Assembly: GCF_000378445.1 (NCBI RefSeq)
Contig: NZ_KB899719.1
Coordinates: 1-64,000, forward strand
Source of the DNA: Deinococcus aquatilis DSM 23025
GTDB lineage: Bacteria; Deinococcota; Deinococci; Deinococcales; Deinococcaceae
Direction of reading: 5' to 3'
DNA: 64,000 bases
In this document: positions 39,732-48,096 of the stretch, in pieces
How positions within the stretch are numbered: the first letter of the stretch is position 1
How the letters are laid out: the number at the start of each line of letters is the position of its first letter
The notes under the pieces: generated by a model
Database searches by the model: none
Seen by the model: only the letters and a program-made list of their open reading frames with translations
Told to the model about the DNA's origin: nothing
Program-made: the position numbers and the translations under genes

Positions 39732-39977
39732 GCGAACAAGTCACAGCGCAAACTCATCTACCGCAGTATCTTAATGAGCGGAGAACTTGCCCTTTCTGGC
39801 CCTGATTCCGGTTGCGCCGGAAAGTCCTAGAGGTGTGCTGTTCGGCTGCAACTCGCCCAGACGGTGGCTCAAATCAGGGGCTGGTGGAGACCCGATTTTC
39901 TCTCCAGTCCCGAAGATGAAGAATCAAGCAACAGCTCTGAAGCTCCGCTGCCGCCTTCGCTCCAGCTTTCCGCTGTT
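39732..39977. other. Spacer between hpf promoter and exported protein gene
   Basis: No gene or clear signal was recognised in this stretch. It is moderately AT-rich around 39770 and 39915. Confidence 0.4.
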
Positions 39978-40526
39978 TTACTTCACCAGATCAATCTGGC
40001 TGCCGTCTGCGGTCTGGTAGCGCACCACGCCCACAGTAGGCACGAAATAGGTCAGCTGGATGCTCTGCCTGCCCCCGCTGGTCAGCACCGTGCGAATCAC
40101 AAGGGTGTTGTAGGAGGTCTTGCCGATCCGCAGTGGCTCAACCCCCGTCACCCTGCTGGACGATTTCAGTGCGCCGCTGGCACTGCTCCACGTTTGCCCC
40201 GGGGTCAGCGGGCCAGGGGGATACACATTCAGGGGCGGCGTGTACCAGTTTACGCGCCCGCCTGCATTGACGCCGCGCAGCCAGACGCTGCCGTCGGCGC
40301 GGTATTCCAGCAGATCCTGGGTATACACGGTGCTGCCGTATTGGTGCGTCACCGGAATCACGCGCACGCCCTTGTAGACGGCGGGTGTGCCGATCTCCTG
40401 CGTTTCGCCGCTGGAGTAGCTCCAGCGCAGGCCTGTTTTTTGGGGATAATAACTGCTGGGCGTGGCTGCACCCGCAGCAGGGGCACAGGCCAACAGCAGC
40501 GAACTCAGACAGGCGGCAACACGCAT
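39978..40526 (-). CDS. Exported protein, probable lipoprotein
   Basis: A 182-aa protein with a short signal sequence MRVAACLSSLLLACAPAAG. LLAC makes a lipobox with Cys14. The mature part is beta-rich (GLRWSYSSGETQEIG, GSTVYTQDLLEYRADGSVWLRG, LTYFVPTVGVVRYQTADGS), a pattern common to outer-envelope lipoproteins of unknown role. ATG 40526 was chosen because the signal begins there; the longer frame has no support. Confidence 0.72.
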   Translation of the reverse strand: MRVAACLSSLLLACAPAAGAATPSSYYPQKTGLRWSYSSGETQEIGTPAVYKGVRVIPVTHQYGSTVYTQDLLEYRADGSVWLRGVNAGGRVNWYTPPLNVYPPGPLTPGQTWSSASGALKSSSRVTGVEPLRIGKTSYNTLVIRTVLTSGGRQSIQLTYFVPTVGVVRYQTADGSQIDLVK

Positions 40527-40715
40527 CCGGCCCAAGCTACGCCATCCAGCCTCACACGGGTCTGACTGTGAGGTGGTGGGGTATGGAGTGTGGGCAGCAC
40601 AGAAGGCGTGCTGGACGATCAAACTGGGTTTTAGATGAATCTGGAGACTCTGAGGACGCTGCCCTTCTGCTCTTTCAAGCCCTCCCCACACCCCGCCACC
40701 TACACTTCATTCCCC

Positions 40716-41507
40716 TCATTCCTGATCGCGTCCCAGTTCGATGCTGCGGCGGGTAGCAGCGATCACGGCTTTCATCAGGCCGCCGCGCACGCCCGCTTCC
40801 TCCAAGGCTTCCAGTCCGGCAATAGTCGTTCCGCCGGGGCTGGCGACCTCATCTTTGAGCAGACCCGGATGGGCACGCTGCTGCAAGAGTTCCCCGCTGG
40901 CGACCAGCAGTTTGGCGGCCAGTTCGTTTGCCAGTGGGCGCGGCAGACCCATCCGTACGCCGCCATCTGCGAGGGCTTCGGCCACCACAGCGGCGTAGGC
41001 GGGGCCGCTGGCGCTCATGCCCGTAAAGGCGTTGAAGAGGTGTTCGGGCAGGTCGTACACGTCGCCCACTGCGCCGAAGAGAGTCATGGCAAACGCCAGG
41101 TCCCCAGCATCTTGGGCTTCACGCGGCCCCGTGATGGCGGTCTGGCTGCGGCCAATGGTGGCGGCCAGATTAGGCATCACGCGCACGACCCGTTTGGTGC
41201 CCAGTCGCCGGACCAGCGTTGCCGTACTGACGCCCGCCATCGTGCTGATGTAGCCGGTGTTCTCCTGGGCCAGCCATTCGGTCACTTCCGGGAAGACGCG
41301 GGGTTGCAGGCTGACCAGCACGCGCCCGGCCTGGGCCAGGTCAGCCCGCTTGATGATGCGTGCGCCGGTGCGCGAGGCGATGTCTTGTATGCGGGCCGTA
41401 TTGACGTCCAGGAGGCCAATATCGGATGGGTCTATGACGCGCTGGGCAGTCACACCTTCTAACAGGGCGAGGCCGAGTTTGCCGACGCCGACGATGGCAA
41501 GCTTCAT
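40716..41507 (-). CDS. proC: Pyrroline-5-carboxylate reductase
   Basis: Last step of proline synthesis (263 aa). The N-terminal Rossmann motif is GVGKLG in [20 protein letters not shown] middle segment [17 protein letters not shown] and the C-terminal signature ([21 protein letters not shown]) are diagnostic. Start ATG 41507 sits exactly at the Rossmann strand. Confidence 0.96.
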   Translation of the reverse strand: MKLAIVGVGKLGLALLEGVTAQRVIDPSDIGLLDVNTARIQDIASRTGARIIKRADLAQAGRVLVSLQPRVFPEVTEWLAQENTGYISTMAGVSTATLVRRLGTKRVVRVMPNLAATIGRSQTAITGPREAQDAGDLAFAMTLFGAVGDVYDLPEHLFNAFTGMSASGPAYAAVVAEALADGGVRMGLPRPLANELAAKLLVASGELLQQRAHPGLLKDEVASPGGTTIAGLEALEEAGVRGGLMKAVIAATRRSIELGRDQE

Positions 41508-41934
41508 GGGGCGCAGTATACGGACGCCCTGAACAGAAAGGGGCGGGCCTGTGCAGCCCACAGCAACCGCGTGGAGTGGTGGGAACGCTCTGGCACTGAT
41601 GGCAACGGCTGACAGATGGTCGGTGCCGGGCAAGAAATTTGAGCGAGAAAATCGTGCCAGCCACAATATCCAGCCCCTGAAATATTCAGCCCCTGAAATA
41701 TCCAGCCTCTGCGATCTCCAGTCTCCGGGCAACCGCGGAACAGGGCCGAGCAATGCGGGTCATCTGTTGATACAGAGCTGGGGCGCAGACACTCTGAGCG
41801 GCATGTTGACCGGGCCAGAGCCAGAGCGCTCGACCACTCCCAATCTGTCGTGAAACGGAAATATGGAACCTGTGTTGTTACAGACTTCTACAAATTCCCA
41901 TACTTGACTTCTTCCCGCCGACAGAACGCTGTAC
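41508..41934. other. Non-coding region with 16-base tandem repeat
   Basis: 427 bases between proC and the HD-GYP gene (both minus). No supported gene. The only structure found is the minisatellite at 41666-41729, plus an AT-rich stretch (41850-41935) just past the HD-GYP stop. Confidence 0.5.
41666..41729. repeat. Four-copy 16-base tandem repeat
   Basis: Units start at 41666, 41682, 41698 and 41714. The first two differ by one base (ATATCCAGCCCCTGAA, ATATTCAGCCCCTGAA), and the third and fourth decay progressively. It is non-coding and upstream of proC on its strand, about 160 bases before the start. Confidence 0.85.
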
Positions 41935-44379
41935 TTACAGGCTTGTTTCCGCTAAACCTGCACGGGCGCTGGCTTCTTCTGCGCCCCGGAGCAAGCCTTC
42001 AAACTGCTCCAGAATGTCAGGATCCAGGTGCGTGCCTGCCATGCGGCGCATCTCGAACAGGGCGTCGTTCTGTGTCCACGATTTTTTGTAGGGGCGCTCG
42101 CTGGTCAGGGCGTCGTAGACGTCTACCACTGCAAACAGCCTCGCCAGCATAGGGATTTCGTGTCGTGCCAGACCGTCGGGGTAGCCGCGTCCGTCCCAGC
42201 GTTCGTGGTGGTGGCGTACCACGCTCAGTACCTCCGGCGGCACGAATTCCTGTTCTCTCAACATCAGTTCGCCGATGGTCACGTGCTGGTGCATCAGTTC
42301 GCGTTCACGCGCCGTCAGGGGGCCGGTTTTGAGCAGCACGGCATCTGGAATGGCAATCTTGCCGAGGTCGTGCAGGTAGGCACCCCAGCGCAGATGGGTC
42401 AGTTGGCTGAAATCCAGATCCAGATGCAGGCCCAGCTTGAGGGCCAGTTCGGTCACGCGGTCGGTATGGCCTTTGGTTTCGTAGCTGCGGTATTCCAGTA
42501 CCTTGCCCAGCACCCGGAAGGCCTGTTCGCGGGTGTGCGCCAGGGTACGCAGGGCCACATACCGTTCAGCGGCGCTGCCCACCCGCTGTGCAAGCAGGGC
42601 CAACAGACCGGGCGTTTCAGGTGCTGGGGTGGCCCCTTCCCGTGTATCCAGCAGTGCCAGAACGCCTGTGGTGCGCCCTGAAGACTGGATAGGCGTCAGC
42701 AGGGCGCTGGTGAGGGGCATCGGCAACATGGGATGTGGGGCGCTCAGCAGCAGTTGTTCGCCGCCGCTGGCAACGCTCCGCAGCATGCTCTGGGGGACGG
42801 TCAGCTGCTCCTGGCCCACCTGCACGATCGAGGTCAGGTCTGCCGCGCCGCCTTCCGTGCTGCGCGTGGTCTGTACCGTCAGGTAGGTACCCGACTGCGC
42901 TCCCGTGCGGCCCGTGAGGTGGGTCAGCCCGCGTTCGGCCAGCGTATACGGAATATCGGTTTCGCCGAGGCTTCTCAGCAGACTCAGGGCCGTCAGATGT
43001 CCATCTGACCCGGAATCGGGCAGGCCGCCCAACAGACTCTGCAGGTGTGCGGGATGCTGCGCCGCCTCCAACAGGGTCGCCCACGCGTCTGTGTTGGGGT
43101 GGGCGGGCCAGTAGGGACACTGGAAGACCCACGCGCCGACCAGAGGCCCCGCCGCCCGGAGCGGGACGACCAGGGTGAGCTGCCGCGCTGCCCAGCGTCC
43201 GAAGGTCAGCACGAACGGTGTGGGATCGTGACCAGCCGCCAACCGCTGCACCAGCGAACTTCGCAGCAGACGGTCCAGCTTGGCCTGACTGACGTTGCCC
43301 AACTGCACCGGGCAAAACGCCTCAATAGCCTGGGACGGGTGGGGCACCGCAGCCGGTTCCGGGCGCTGCACCGCAATCAGCGCCGCCCCTCTGGCTCCCA
43401 CCAGGCGCATGGCCGAATGCAGCGGGGCGTCGGGGGTGGCGTCGTGGGTGGCCAGAGCCAACAGATCGCGGCTGAGGACACTGCCGAGGTGCGCGGCCCG
43501 TTCTCGCCGTTCCGCCCGGCATTGAGCGCGGGTCTGCGCAGCCAGGAGCGTCAGTATCTGTAGGGCTGCCTGGCGCTCTTCCGGTGAGTCAGGTGCCTCT
43601 GTTGCAGTAGTAAGAATTTTTCTCAGCAGCAGCGCCCCTACTGGAGTGCCGTTGGGGGCGTAGATCAGCTCGGCGTGGCGGCGAATTCTGGACAGGCCTG
43701 GTGGAGTTCTGTCAGCTACGTTCTGTGCCGTGTGCAGCCTGACTCCGTCGCTGAGGTAAATCTGCGCGGCGTAACCCTGCGCCTCCCAGTAGGCCGCCAC
43801 TGCGGCCAGCGCACCGGGCAGGGGCAGGGTCAGCCAACCGAGCATGGGAGCAGGAACGGCCACGGCAGAAGACACCGAAACTTCAGGCGGATGTTCAGAC
43901 TGTTGCGGAGTGCGGGTAGAGGGCCAGCGCAGCACCAGAGACACGGACTGGTTGCCAGTCTGGACGGGATCGTGACGCCCTGAAGCCTCGGTGATCCCTG
44001 GCCCAGATTCGACCGACTCTCCCAGAACTGGCTGGCTGAAACACAGATCGGCAGTGGCCGTGCGGCGGTGCTGACCCGGCCACCTCACCCCTGCCGGAGC
44101 CTCGCCCGAAAGCCGGACATGGCCGGTCAGACGGGCCACCGTCAGGTGTCGTTCGCGGATACAGGGCAGCCAGGCCAGCGCCGCACGCAACAGGCCTGGG
44201 GCCGCCGATTCCACAGACAGGTGTCCATCAGCATGGAGGCAGAGTCGGGCCTCTCCGGGTGCGGCCTGCAAGTTTGGACGGGTTTGATTGTGCTGAGCGC
44301 TGCCAGCAGTTGCCACAACGACAGATGTTCCGCCTGGCGCATGCAATGTATTGCGGCTCTCGTTCAAACAGCCCCCCAA
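41935..44379 (-). CDS. GAF-like/HD-GYP domain protein
   Basis: An 814-aa probable c-di-GMP phosphodiesterase. The C-terminal HD-GYP domain (about 625-795) has GHTDRVTELALKLG, the metal-binding HDLGKIAIPD (about 675), and HHHERWDGRGYPDGL with the full GYP signature (about 730). Upstream regions look like sensory GAF-type domains (for example ALLTPIQSSGRTTGVLALLDT), and no transmembrane helix is obvious. The start (TTG 44379) is uncertain because the first 60 residues lack family character. It is divergent from prmA across a region with a palindrome. Confidence 0.88.
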   Translation of the reverse strand: MGGCLNESRNTLHAPGGTSVVVATAGSAQHNQTRPNLQAAPGEARLCLHADGHLSVESAAPGLLRAALAWLPCIRERHLTVARLTGHVRLSGEAPAGVRWPGQHRRTATADLCFSQPVLGESVESGPGITEASGRHDPVQTGNQSVSLVLRWPSTRTPQQSEHPPEVSVSSAVAVPAPMLGWLTLPLPGALAAVAAYWEAQGYAAQIYLSDGVRLHTAQNVADRTPPGLSRIRRHAELIYAPNGTPVGALLLRKILTTATEAPDSPEERQAALQILTLLAAQTRAQCRAERRERAAHLGSVLSRDLLALATHDATPDAPLHSAMRLVGARGAALIAVQRPEPAAVPHPSQAIEAFCPVQLGNVSQAKLDRLLRSSLVQRLAAGHDPTPFVLTFGRWAARQLTLVVPLRAAGPLVGAWVFQCPYWPAHPNTDAWATLLEAAQHPAHLQSLLGGLPDSGSDGHLTALSLLRSLGETDIPYTLAERGLTHLTGRTGAQSGTYLTVQTTRSTEGGAADLTSIVQVGQEQLTVPQSMLRSVASGGEQLLLSAPHPMLPMPLTSALLTPIQSSGRTTGVLALLDTREGATPAPETPGLLALLAQRVGSAAERYVALRTLAHTREQAFRVLGKVLEYRSYETKGHTDRVTELALKLGLHLDLDFSQLTHLRWGAYLHDLGKIAIPDAVLLKTGPLTARERELMHQHVTIGELMLREQEFVPPEVLSVVRHHHERWDGRGYPDGLARHEIPMLARLFAVVDVYDALTSERPYKKSWTQNDALFEMRRMAGTHLDPDILEQFEGLLRGAEEASARAGLAETSL

Positions 44380-44786
44380 AAGATCACTTCCACCCTGAGA
44401 CCCCAGGTGTTCAGCAGTCTCACTGAGTGTAAGGCCAAACTCTCAATATCAAAAGGGTTAAGGAGATTGCCCCCTGGGGGTCTTGTGTTGGTCGACATGG
44501 AGTGTTAAGCAACTTGACATCAAAATATATGGCAAACAATGCTGTTAGACATGGCCTCTCCTGGTCTGGGTCATACAGATCAGCGCCTCTTCCCTTAAAA
44601 GGTCAGCGGGTTTTAGTTTTACGACGGGGCATTCTGGGCATCTGCTCAAAAACCATGCACATATAAACCAATTGTTGGTTATATGTGACCGCTCAGGAGT
44701 GACAGGTGCAGCCAACAGGTGCAGCCGATTGCCAGGAAAAGGGCGGCACAGGCCCAGGGCACAGGCCAGCCGCTACACTCTGGCTT
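44380..44786. other. Divergent intergenic region HD-GYP/prmA
   Basis: 407 AT-enriched bases without a supported gene. It contains the palindrome at 44658-44687, a TTGACA at about 44514 without a good partner hexamer, and the TACACT box seven bases before prmA. Confidence 0.45.
44658..44687. promoter_or_regulatory. Near-perfect 30-base palindrome, operator candidate
   Basis: CACATATAAACCAA (44658-44671) faces GTTGGTTATATGTG (44674-44687): 13 matching pairs with one bulged A. It is AT-rich, has no T-tract and lies in the divergent HD-GYP/prmA region, 100 bases before prmA. It fits a dimeric regulator site better than a terminator. Confidence 0.6.
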
Positions 44787-45614
44787 ATGTTGGTGTACCA
44801 CCTGCCCGGAACCTTTGAAACCCGCGAAGCTCACCTTGACCTGCTGTGGGAGGCAGGAGCCACTGGCCTGGAAGAACGTGCCGGGCTGATTCGGGCCTAT
44901 TTCGATGCCCCAGCCGAGATGCATCCCGATATTGCCGATGGTGAGTGGCAGGAGGAAGCCGAGCAGGACTGGCAGGCCGAATTTCGCCGTACCCTGCGCC
45001 CAGTGAAGGCGGGCCGCCTGACCATCGTGCCGCCGTGGCTGACGCATGAAGTGGAGGCCGGACAGTTGCCTCTGATCATCGAACCTGGCATGGCCTTTGG
45101 CACGGGCCACCACGCCACCACGCGTATGGCCGTGGAAGCCCTCTCTGGGCTGGAATTGTCGGGAATGCGGGTGCTGGACGTGGGTACAGGCAGCGGCGTA
45201 CTCGCTATCGCTGCCGCGTTGCTGGGCGCAGAACATGCGTTGGGCGTGGACATCGATCCCATCACCATTCCGATTGCCCGCGAAAATGCCGAAATTAACA
45301 GTGTGCCCGCAGGACGCAGCCGCTTCGAAGAAGGTTCGCTGGGGCTGGACGATTCTGCCTGGCAGGATGGCAACAGCCCAGATGAGCCGTTCGATGTGCT
45401 GGTCGCCAACCTCTATGCCGAACTGCATGACCTTCTGGCCGGAGAATACGCCGCGCACCTGCGGGCAGGCGGGCCGCTGATCCTGACCGGAATCCTGACC
45501 GGCAAGCTGCCCCTGGTGCGCGAGGCGTTGGAGCGGGAAGGCTTTGAGGGCGTGCAGGTGCGCGAAGACGGCGAATGGGTGCTGGTCACGGCCCGCGCCC
45601 CCGCTGCCGGATGA
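44787..45614 (+). CDS. prmA: Ribosomal protein L11 methyltransferase
   Basis: Trimethylates L11 on the ribosome using S-adenosylmethionine. The 275-aa protein matches the Thermus enzyme layout: a small N-terminal L11-recognition domain ([28 protein letters not shown]), then [21 protein letters not shown], the SAM loop [19 protein letters not shown] and [20 protein letters not shown] 44787 is preceded by TACACT (44774-44779) at seven bases and by no SD, so probably leaderless. It overlaps rsmE by ATGA. Confidence 0.96.
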   Translation: MLVYHLPGTFETREAHLDLLWEAGATGLEERAGLIRAYFDAPAEMHPDIADGEWQEEAEQDWQAEFRRTLRPVKAGRLTIVPPWLTHEVEAGQLPLIIEPGMAFGTGHHATTRMAVEALSGLELSGMRVLDVGTGSGVLAIAAALLGAEHALGVDIDPITIPIARENAEINSVPAGRSRFEEGSLGLDDSAWQDGNSPDEPFDVLVANLYAELHDLLAGEYAAHLRAGGPLILTGILTGKLPLVREALEREGFEGVQVREDGEWVLVTARAPAAG

Positions 45615-46300
45615 GCGTGCGGATCAAGGTCGATGCCCTCACGCCCACCATTGAGCTTGGTCTGCGTGAGGCGCGGCATTTGCAGGTTTTGCGTCTTGGT
45701 CCGGGTGCGGTATTGCGCGTTTTTGATGGGCAGGGGCAGGAGGCTGAAGCCACCCTGACCGAACTCAGCGAGCTGGGCGCGGTGCTGGCTCTGGGCGCAG
45801 GAGTACAGGCCACCGCCGAAACGCCGCAGCCCGTGACGCTGGCTATCGCGCTTCTCAAAGGCGACAAGCTCAGCGATGTGACCCGTGCGGCCACTGAACT
45901 GGGTGTGGCCCGAATTCAACTCCTGCTGACCCGCCATGCCGACGTCCGCGAAATCGGCACGCAAAAGCTGCTGCGCCTGCGCCGTGTGGCCGAAGAAGCC
46001 AGCAAACAATCTCGCCGTGCCGTGACCCCAGAACTGCTGGAGCCGATTTCTATCGCTGATCTGAGTTGGTCGGGGACGCTGTTCCTGGCCCATCCCGGCA
46101 GCCGTGCCCTCATCACCGATCACCTGAATTGGAACGCGCCTATCACGGTGCTGACCGGCCCAGAAGGTGGGTTTTCCGATGCCGAAGTGGCGCAGTTGCA
46201 GGAGCGCGGGGCCGTCGCTGTGACGCTTGGCCCCCGGATTCTGCGGGCGGAAACTGCGCCGATCGCGCTGCTGGGAGCGATTGTGGCGACGGGCGTCTAG
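45611..46300 (+). CDS. rsmE: 16S rRNA m3U1498 methyltransferase
   Basis: A SPOUT-class methyltransferase (229 aa) acting on 16S rRNA. Motifs: an N-terminal PUA-like part ([20 protein letters not shown]), [35 protein letters not shown] and the knot [14 protein letters not shown] followed by [16 protein letters not shown]. It is coupled to prmA by ATGA overlap, and both products modify the ribosome. Confidence 0.96.
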   Translation: MSVRIKVDALTPTIELGLREARHLQVLRLGPGAVLRVFDGQGQEAEATLTELSELGAVLALGAGVQATAETPQPVTLAIALLKGDKLSDVTRAATELGVARIQLLLTRHADVREIGTQKLLRLRRVAEEASKQSRRAVTPELLEPISIADLSWSGTLFLAHPGSRALITDHLNWNAPITVLTGPEGGFSDAEVAQLQERGAVAVTLGPRILRAETAPIALLGAIVATGV

Positions 46301-46454
46301 GGCCGTAGAAGGGCAATCTTCAGGTCATTCAGGAATGGGGCCAGAGCTGGAGCCTCTCATCTTTTCTTGACCCTTGGACCTCTTGCCCCGTTCTGTGCCT
46401 CTATTCCACCTCCCCTGACGCCGCCCTTACCGCCTCTCTGCTATCCTGCGGCTC

Positions 46455-46784
46455 ATGAAGCTCGTGCTGGCTGTTATTCAAGATGCAGATGCCTCTGCGC
46501 TCGTTCGGGTGCTGTCCGAGAACGCTTTTGAAGTAACGAAACTCGCCAGTACCGGCGGCTTTTTGCGCGAAGGCAATACGACCCTCATGATCGGCGTGAC
46601 CGATGAGCGATTGGCCGATCTGAAGCGGCATGTGCAGCAGACCTGCCGCGCCCGTACCCGCCTGGTGACTCCCGGCGTGCCGATGGGCGAACAGAATGAG
46701 GGGCTGGTCAGCGATCCGGTCGAAGTGCCTGTGGGGGGCGCAGTGATGTTTGTGATGGGCGTGCAGGAGTTCGTCAAGGTCTGA
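46455..46784 (+). CDS. Cyclic-di-AMP receptor, PII-like (DarA/YaaQ family)
   Basis: A 109-aa PII-like trimeric protein. [20 protein letters not shown], the T-G-G-F-LREGN loop ([17 protein letters not shown]) and [13 protein letters not shown] match the DarA/PstA/YaaQ family that binds c-di-AMP. Family knowledge predicts signalling linked to osmotic and envelope state. There is no SD; TATCCT (46442-46447) lies seven bases before ATG, consistent with a leaderless mRNA. A strong hairpin follows. Confidence 0.9.
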   Translation: MKLVLAVIQDADASALVRVLSENAFEVTKLASTGGFLREGNTTLMIGVTDERLADLKRHVQQTCRARTRLVTPGVPMGEQNEGLVSDPVEVPVGGAVMFVMGVQEFVKV

Positions 46785-46803
46785 GCATTAGGGCATTTGT
46801 CCG

Positions 46804-46842
46804 AATGGAAGCGTCAGAGATCTCTTTTCTGACGCTTCCATT
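46804..46842 (+). terminator. Hairpin after the c-di-AMP receptor gene
   Basis: A perfect 15-bp stem, arms 46804-46818 (AATGGAAGCGTCAGA) and 46828-46842, 20 bases after the stop. The downstream tract is only TTCTCC, so termination efficiency is uncertain. Confidence 0.65.
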
Positions 46843-46924
46843 CTCCCCAACGCTCCCACAATTCACTCTGTTCGGTCAAAAATAAACAGCACTGTTGACC
46901 GATGCTCTCAGCTCCAGAACGGGT

Positions 46925-47539
46925 TTACCGCACGCCGAGCGCCGCCAACGCTGCCTGCAACTGATCAGGATTCTCGTACTGCACGGCATGCATGCCGACC
47001 GAGCGGGCTGCCTCTGCATTCTGGGCGCGGTCGTCGATCATCACGGCCTGCTCTGGCCGCACCCCTGCCAGGTCAAGTGCGGTGCGGTAGATGGCGGGAC
47101 TGGGTTTCATCATGCCCAGATAGCAGGAGGTAAAAAAGCCCAGCAGAAAGGTGTCCAGCTCGTAGGTGGCGATCCGGTAGGCGTTCAGGTCGCGGCCCTC
47201 GTTGTTCAGGGCATATTGGCGGTAGCGGCCCGCCAGATCGCGTGCCAGAGCCAGGGTTGCCGGGTGCGGCTGGCTCTGTTGGTGCATGGCCTCGCAGAAC
47301 GCGTCCTGAGAGAAATCGCGGGGCGTGGTGAACACTGTCTGAGCCAGATACGCGCTCAGATCCATACGCCCCAGTTCGAGTTCGGGTACGGCCAGTTTGT
47401 GCCGCTCGGCAAATTCGGTGGCGTCCAGACCAAACCGGGCCACCACGCCTGCCCGCTGCTCTCTGTCCCAGCCGTTGGTCAGCAGTACACCGCCGATGTC
47501 CCAGAAGATGGTGGTCACGCGCGAAGAAGGAAGGGTCAT
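46925..47539 (-). CDS. HAD-superfamily hydrolase
   Basis: A 204-aa HAD phosphatase of the epoxide-hydrolase N-like/YihX type. Motif I is FWDIGGVL; note Gly at the +2 position after the nucleophile Asp, instead of the usual DxD, as in several HAD subfamilies. Motif II lies near YALNNEG, and motifs III/IV are GMMKPSPAIY and AVMIDDRAQNAEAARSVGM. The substrate is unknown. No SD is seen. Confidence 0.88.
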   Translation of the reverse strand: MTLPSSRVTTIFWDIGGVLLTNGWDREQRAGVVARFGLDATEFAERHKLAVPELELGRMDLSAYLAQTVFTTPRDFSQDAFCEAMHQQSQPHPATLALARDLAGRYRQYALNNEGRDLNAYRIATYELDTFLLGFFTSCYLGMMKPSPAIYRTALDLAGVRPEQAVMIDDRAQNAEAARSVGMHAVQYENPDQLQAALAALGVR

Positions 47540-47686
47540 GGTTCAGGCTACCGTCTGGGCCTGACAAAAAGTCGGGGCAGACGAAAAGCCGGGGATTGCC
47601 CCAGCTTCTCGCAACTGCTCCGGTGTGGTTGGTGCTCCAACGTTCATGCTCTGTGGTCGTAACAGACAACTCTTTTGACTCCCGAC

Positions 47687-48010
47687 TTAGGCGTCCACGC
47701 CCCCATCGGCCTGATGAAGTTTCTCGGCCACAGCCATCAGCGGCGGGCGCTCTTCTTCGGGCAAGCTGTGGGCGTACTGCTCCACCTGCGCAGCAATGGG
47801 CGGCAAAGACGCACCCACTTCGGTCAGCATTCCTCCTTGCAGGAGTTCGGCTACTTTGCCCAGTTGTGCGGCCAGCAACTTGGCTGGGGCGGGTTCCTCG
47901 GCGTTCAGGGCAGACTGTGCCGCCAACAGTTGTGGCACGGCGGTCTGGGTGTCGATCCTGTCTGCGCCGCCCGTCAGCAGCGCGAGGATAGAGGCAAGAG
48001 ACTGAGTCAT
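47687..48010 (-). CDS. Small hypothetical protein
   Basis: A 107-aa, Ala/Leu-rich, likely all-helical soluble protein (LAAQLGKVAELLQGGMLTEVG, HSLPEEERPPLMAVAEKLHQA). I chose ATG 48010; ATG 48037 would add nine residues. There is no recognisable domain. It lies on the polA strand, about 90 bases downstream of it. Confidence 0.6.
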   Translation of the reverse strand: MTQSLASILALLTGGADRIDTQTAVPQLLAAQSALNAEEPAPAKLLAAQLGKVAELLQGGMLTEVGASLPPIAAQVEQYAHSLPEEERPPLMAVAEKLHQADGGVDA

Positions 48011-48096
48011 GGGTGCAGCAGACTGCATCGCCAGCACAGAGACGGTAGGACTGCCCCCCTTCTGAAGAGGGTGTAAAGGTTCAGTGCAGGCTGCCC

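Noticed and set aside
40560..40720. Further heptad arrays near proC
   Set aside because: A few seven-base-like phrases occur, but the AC...CC positions are not kept in register, so they were not counted with the family.
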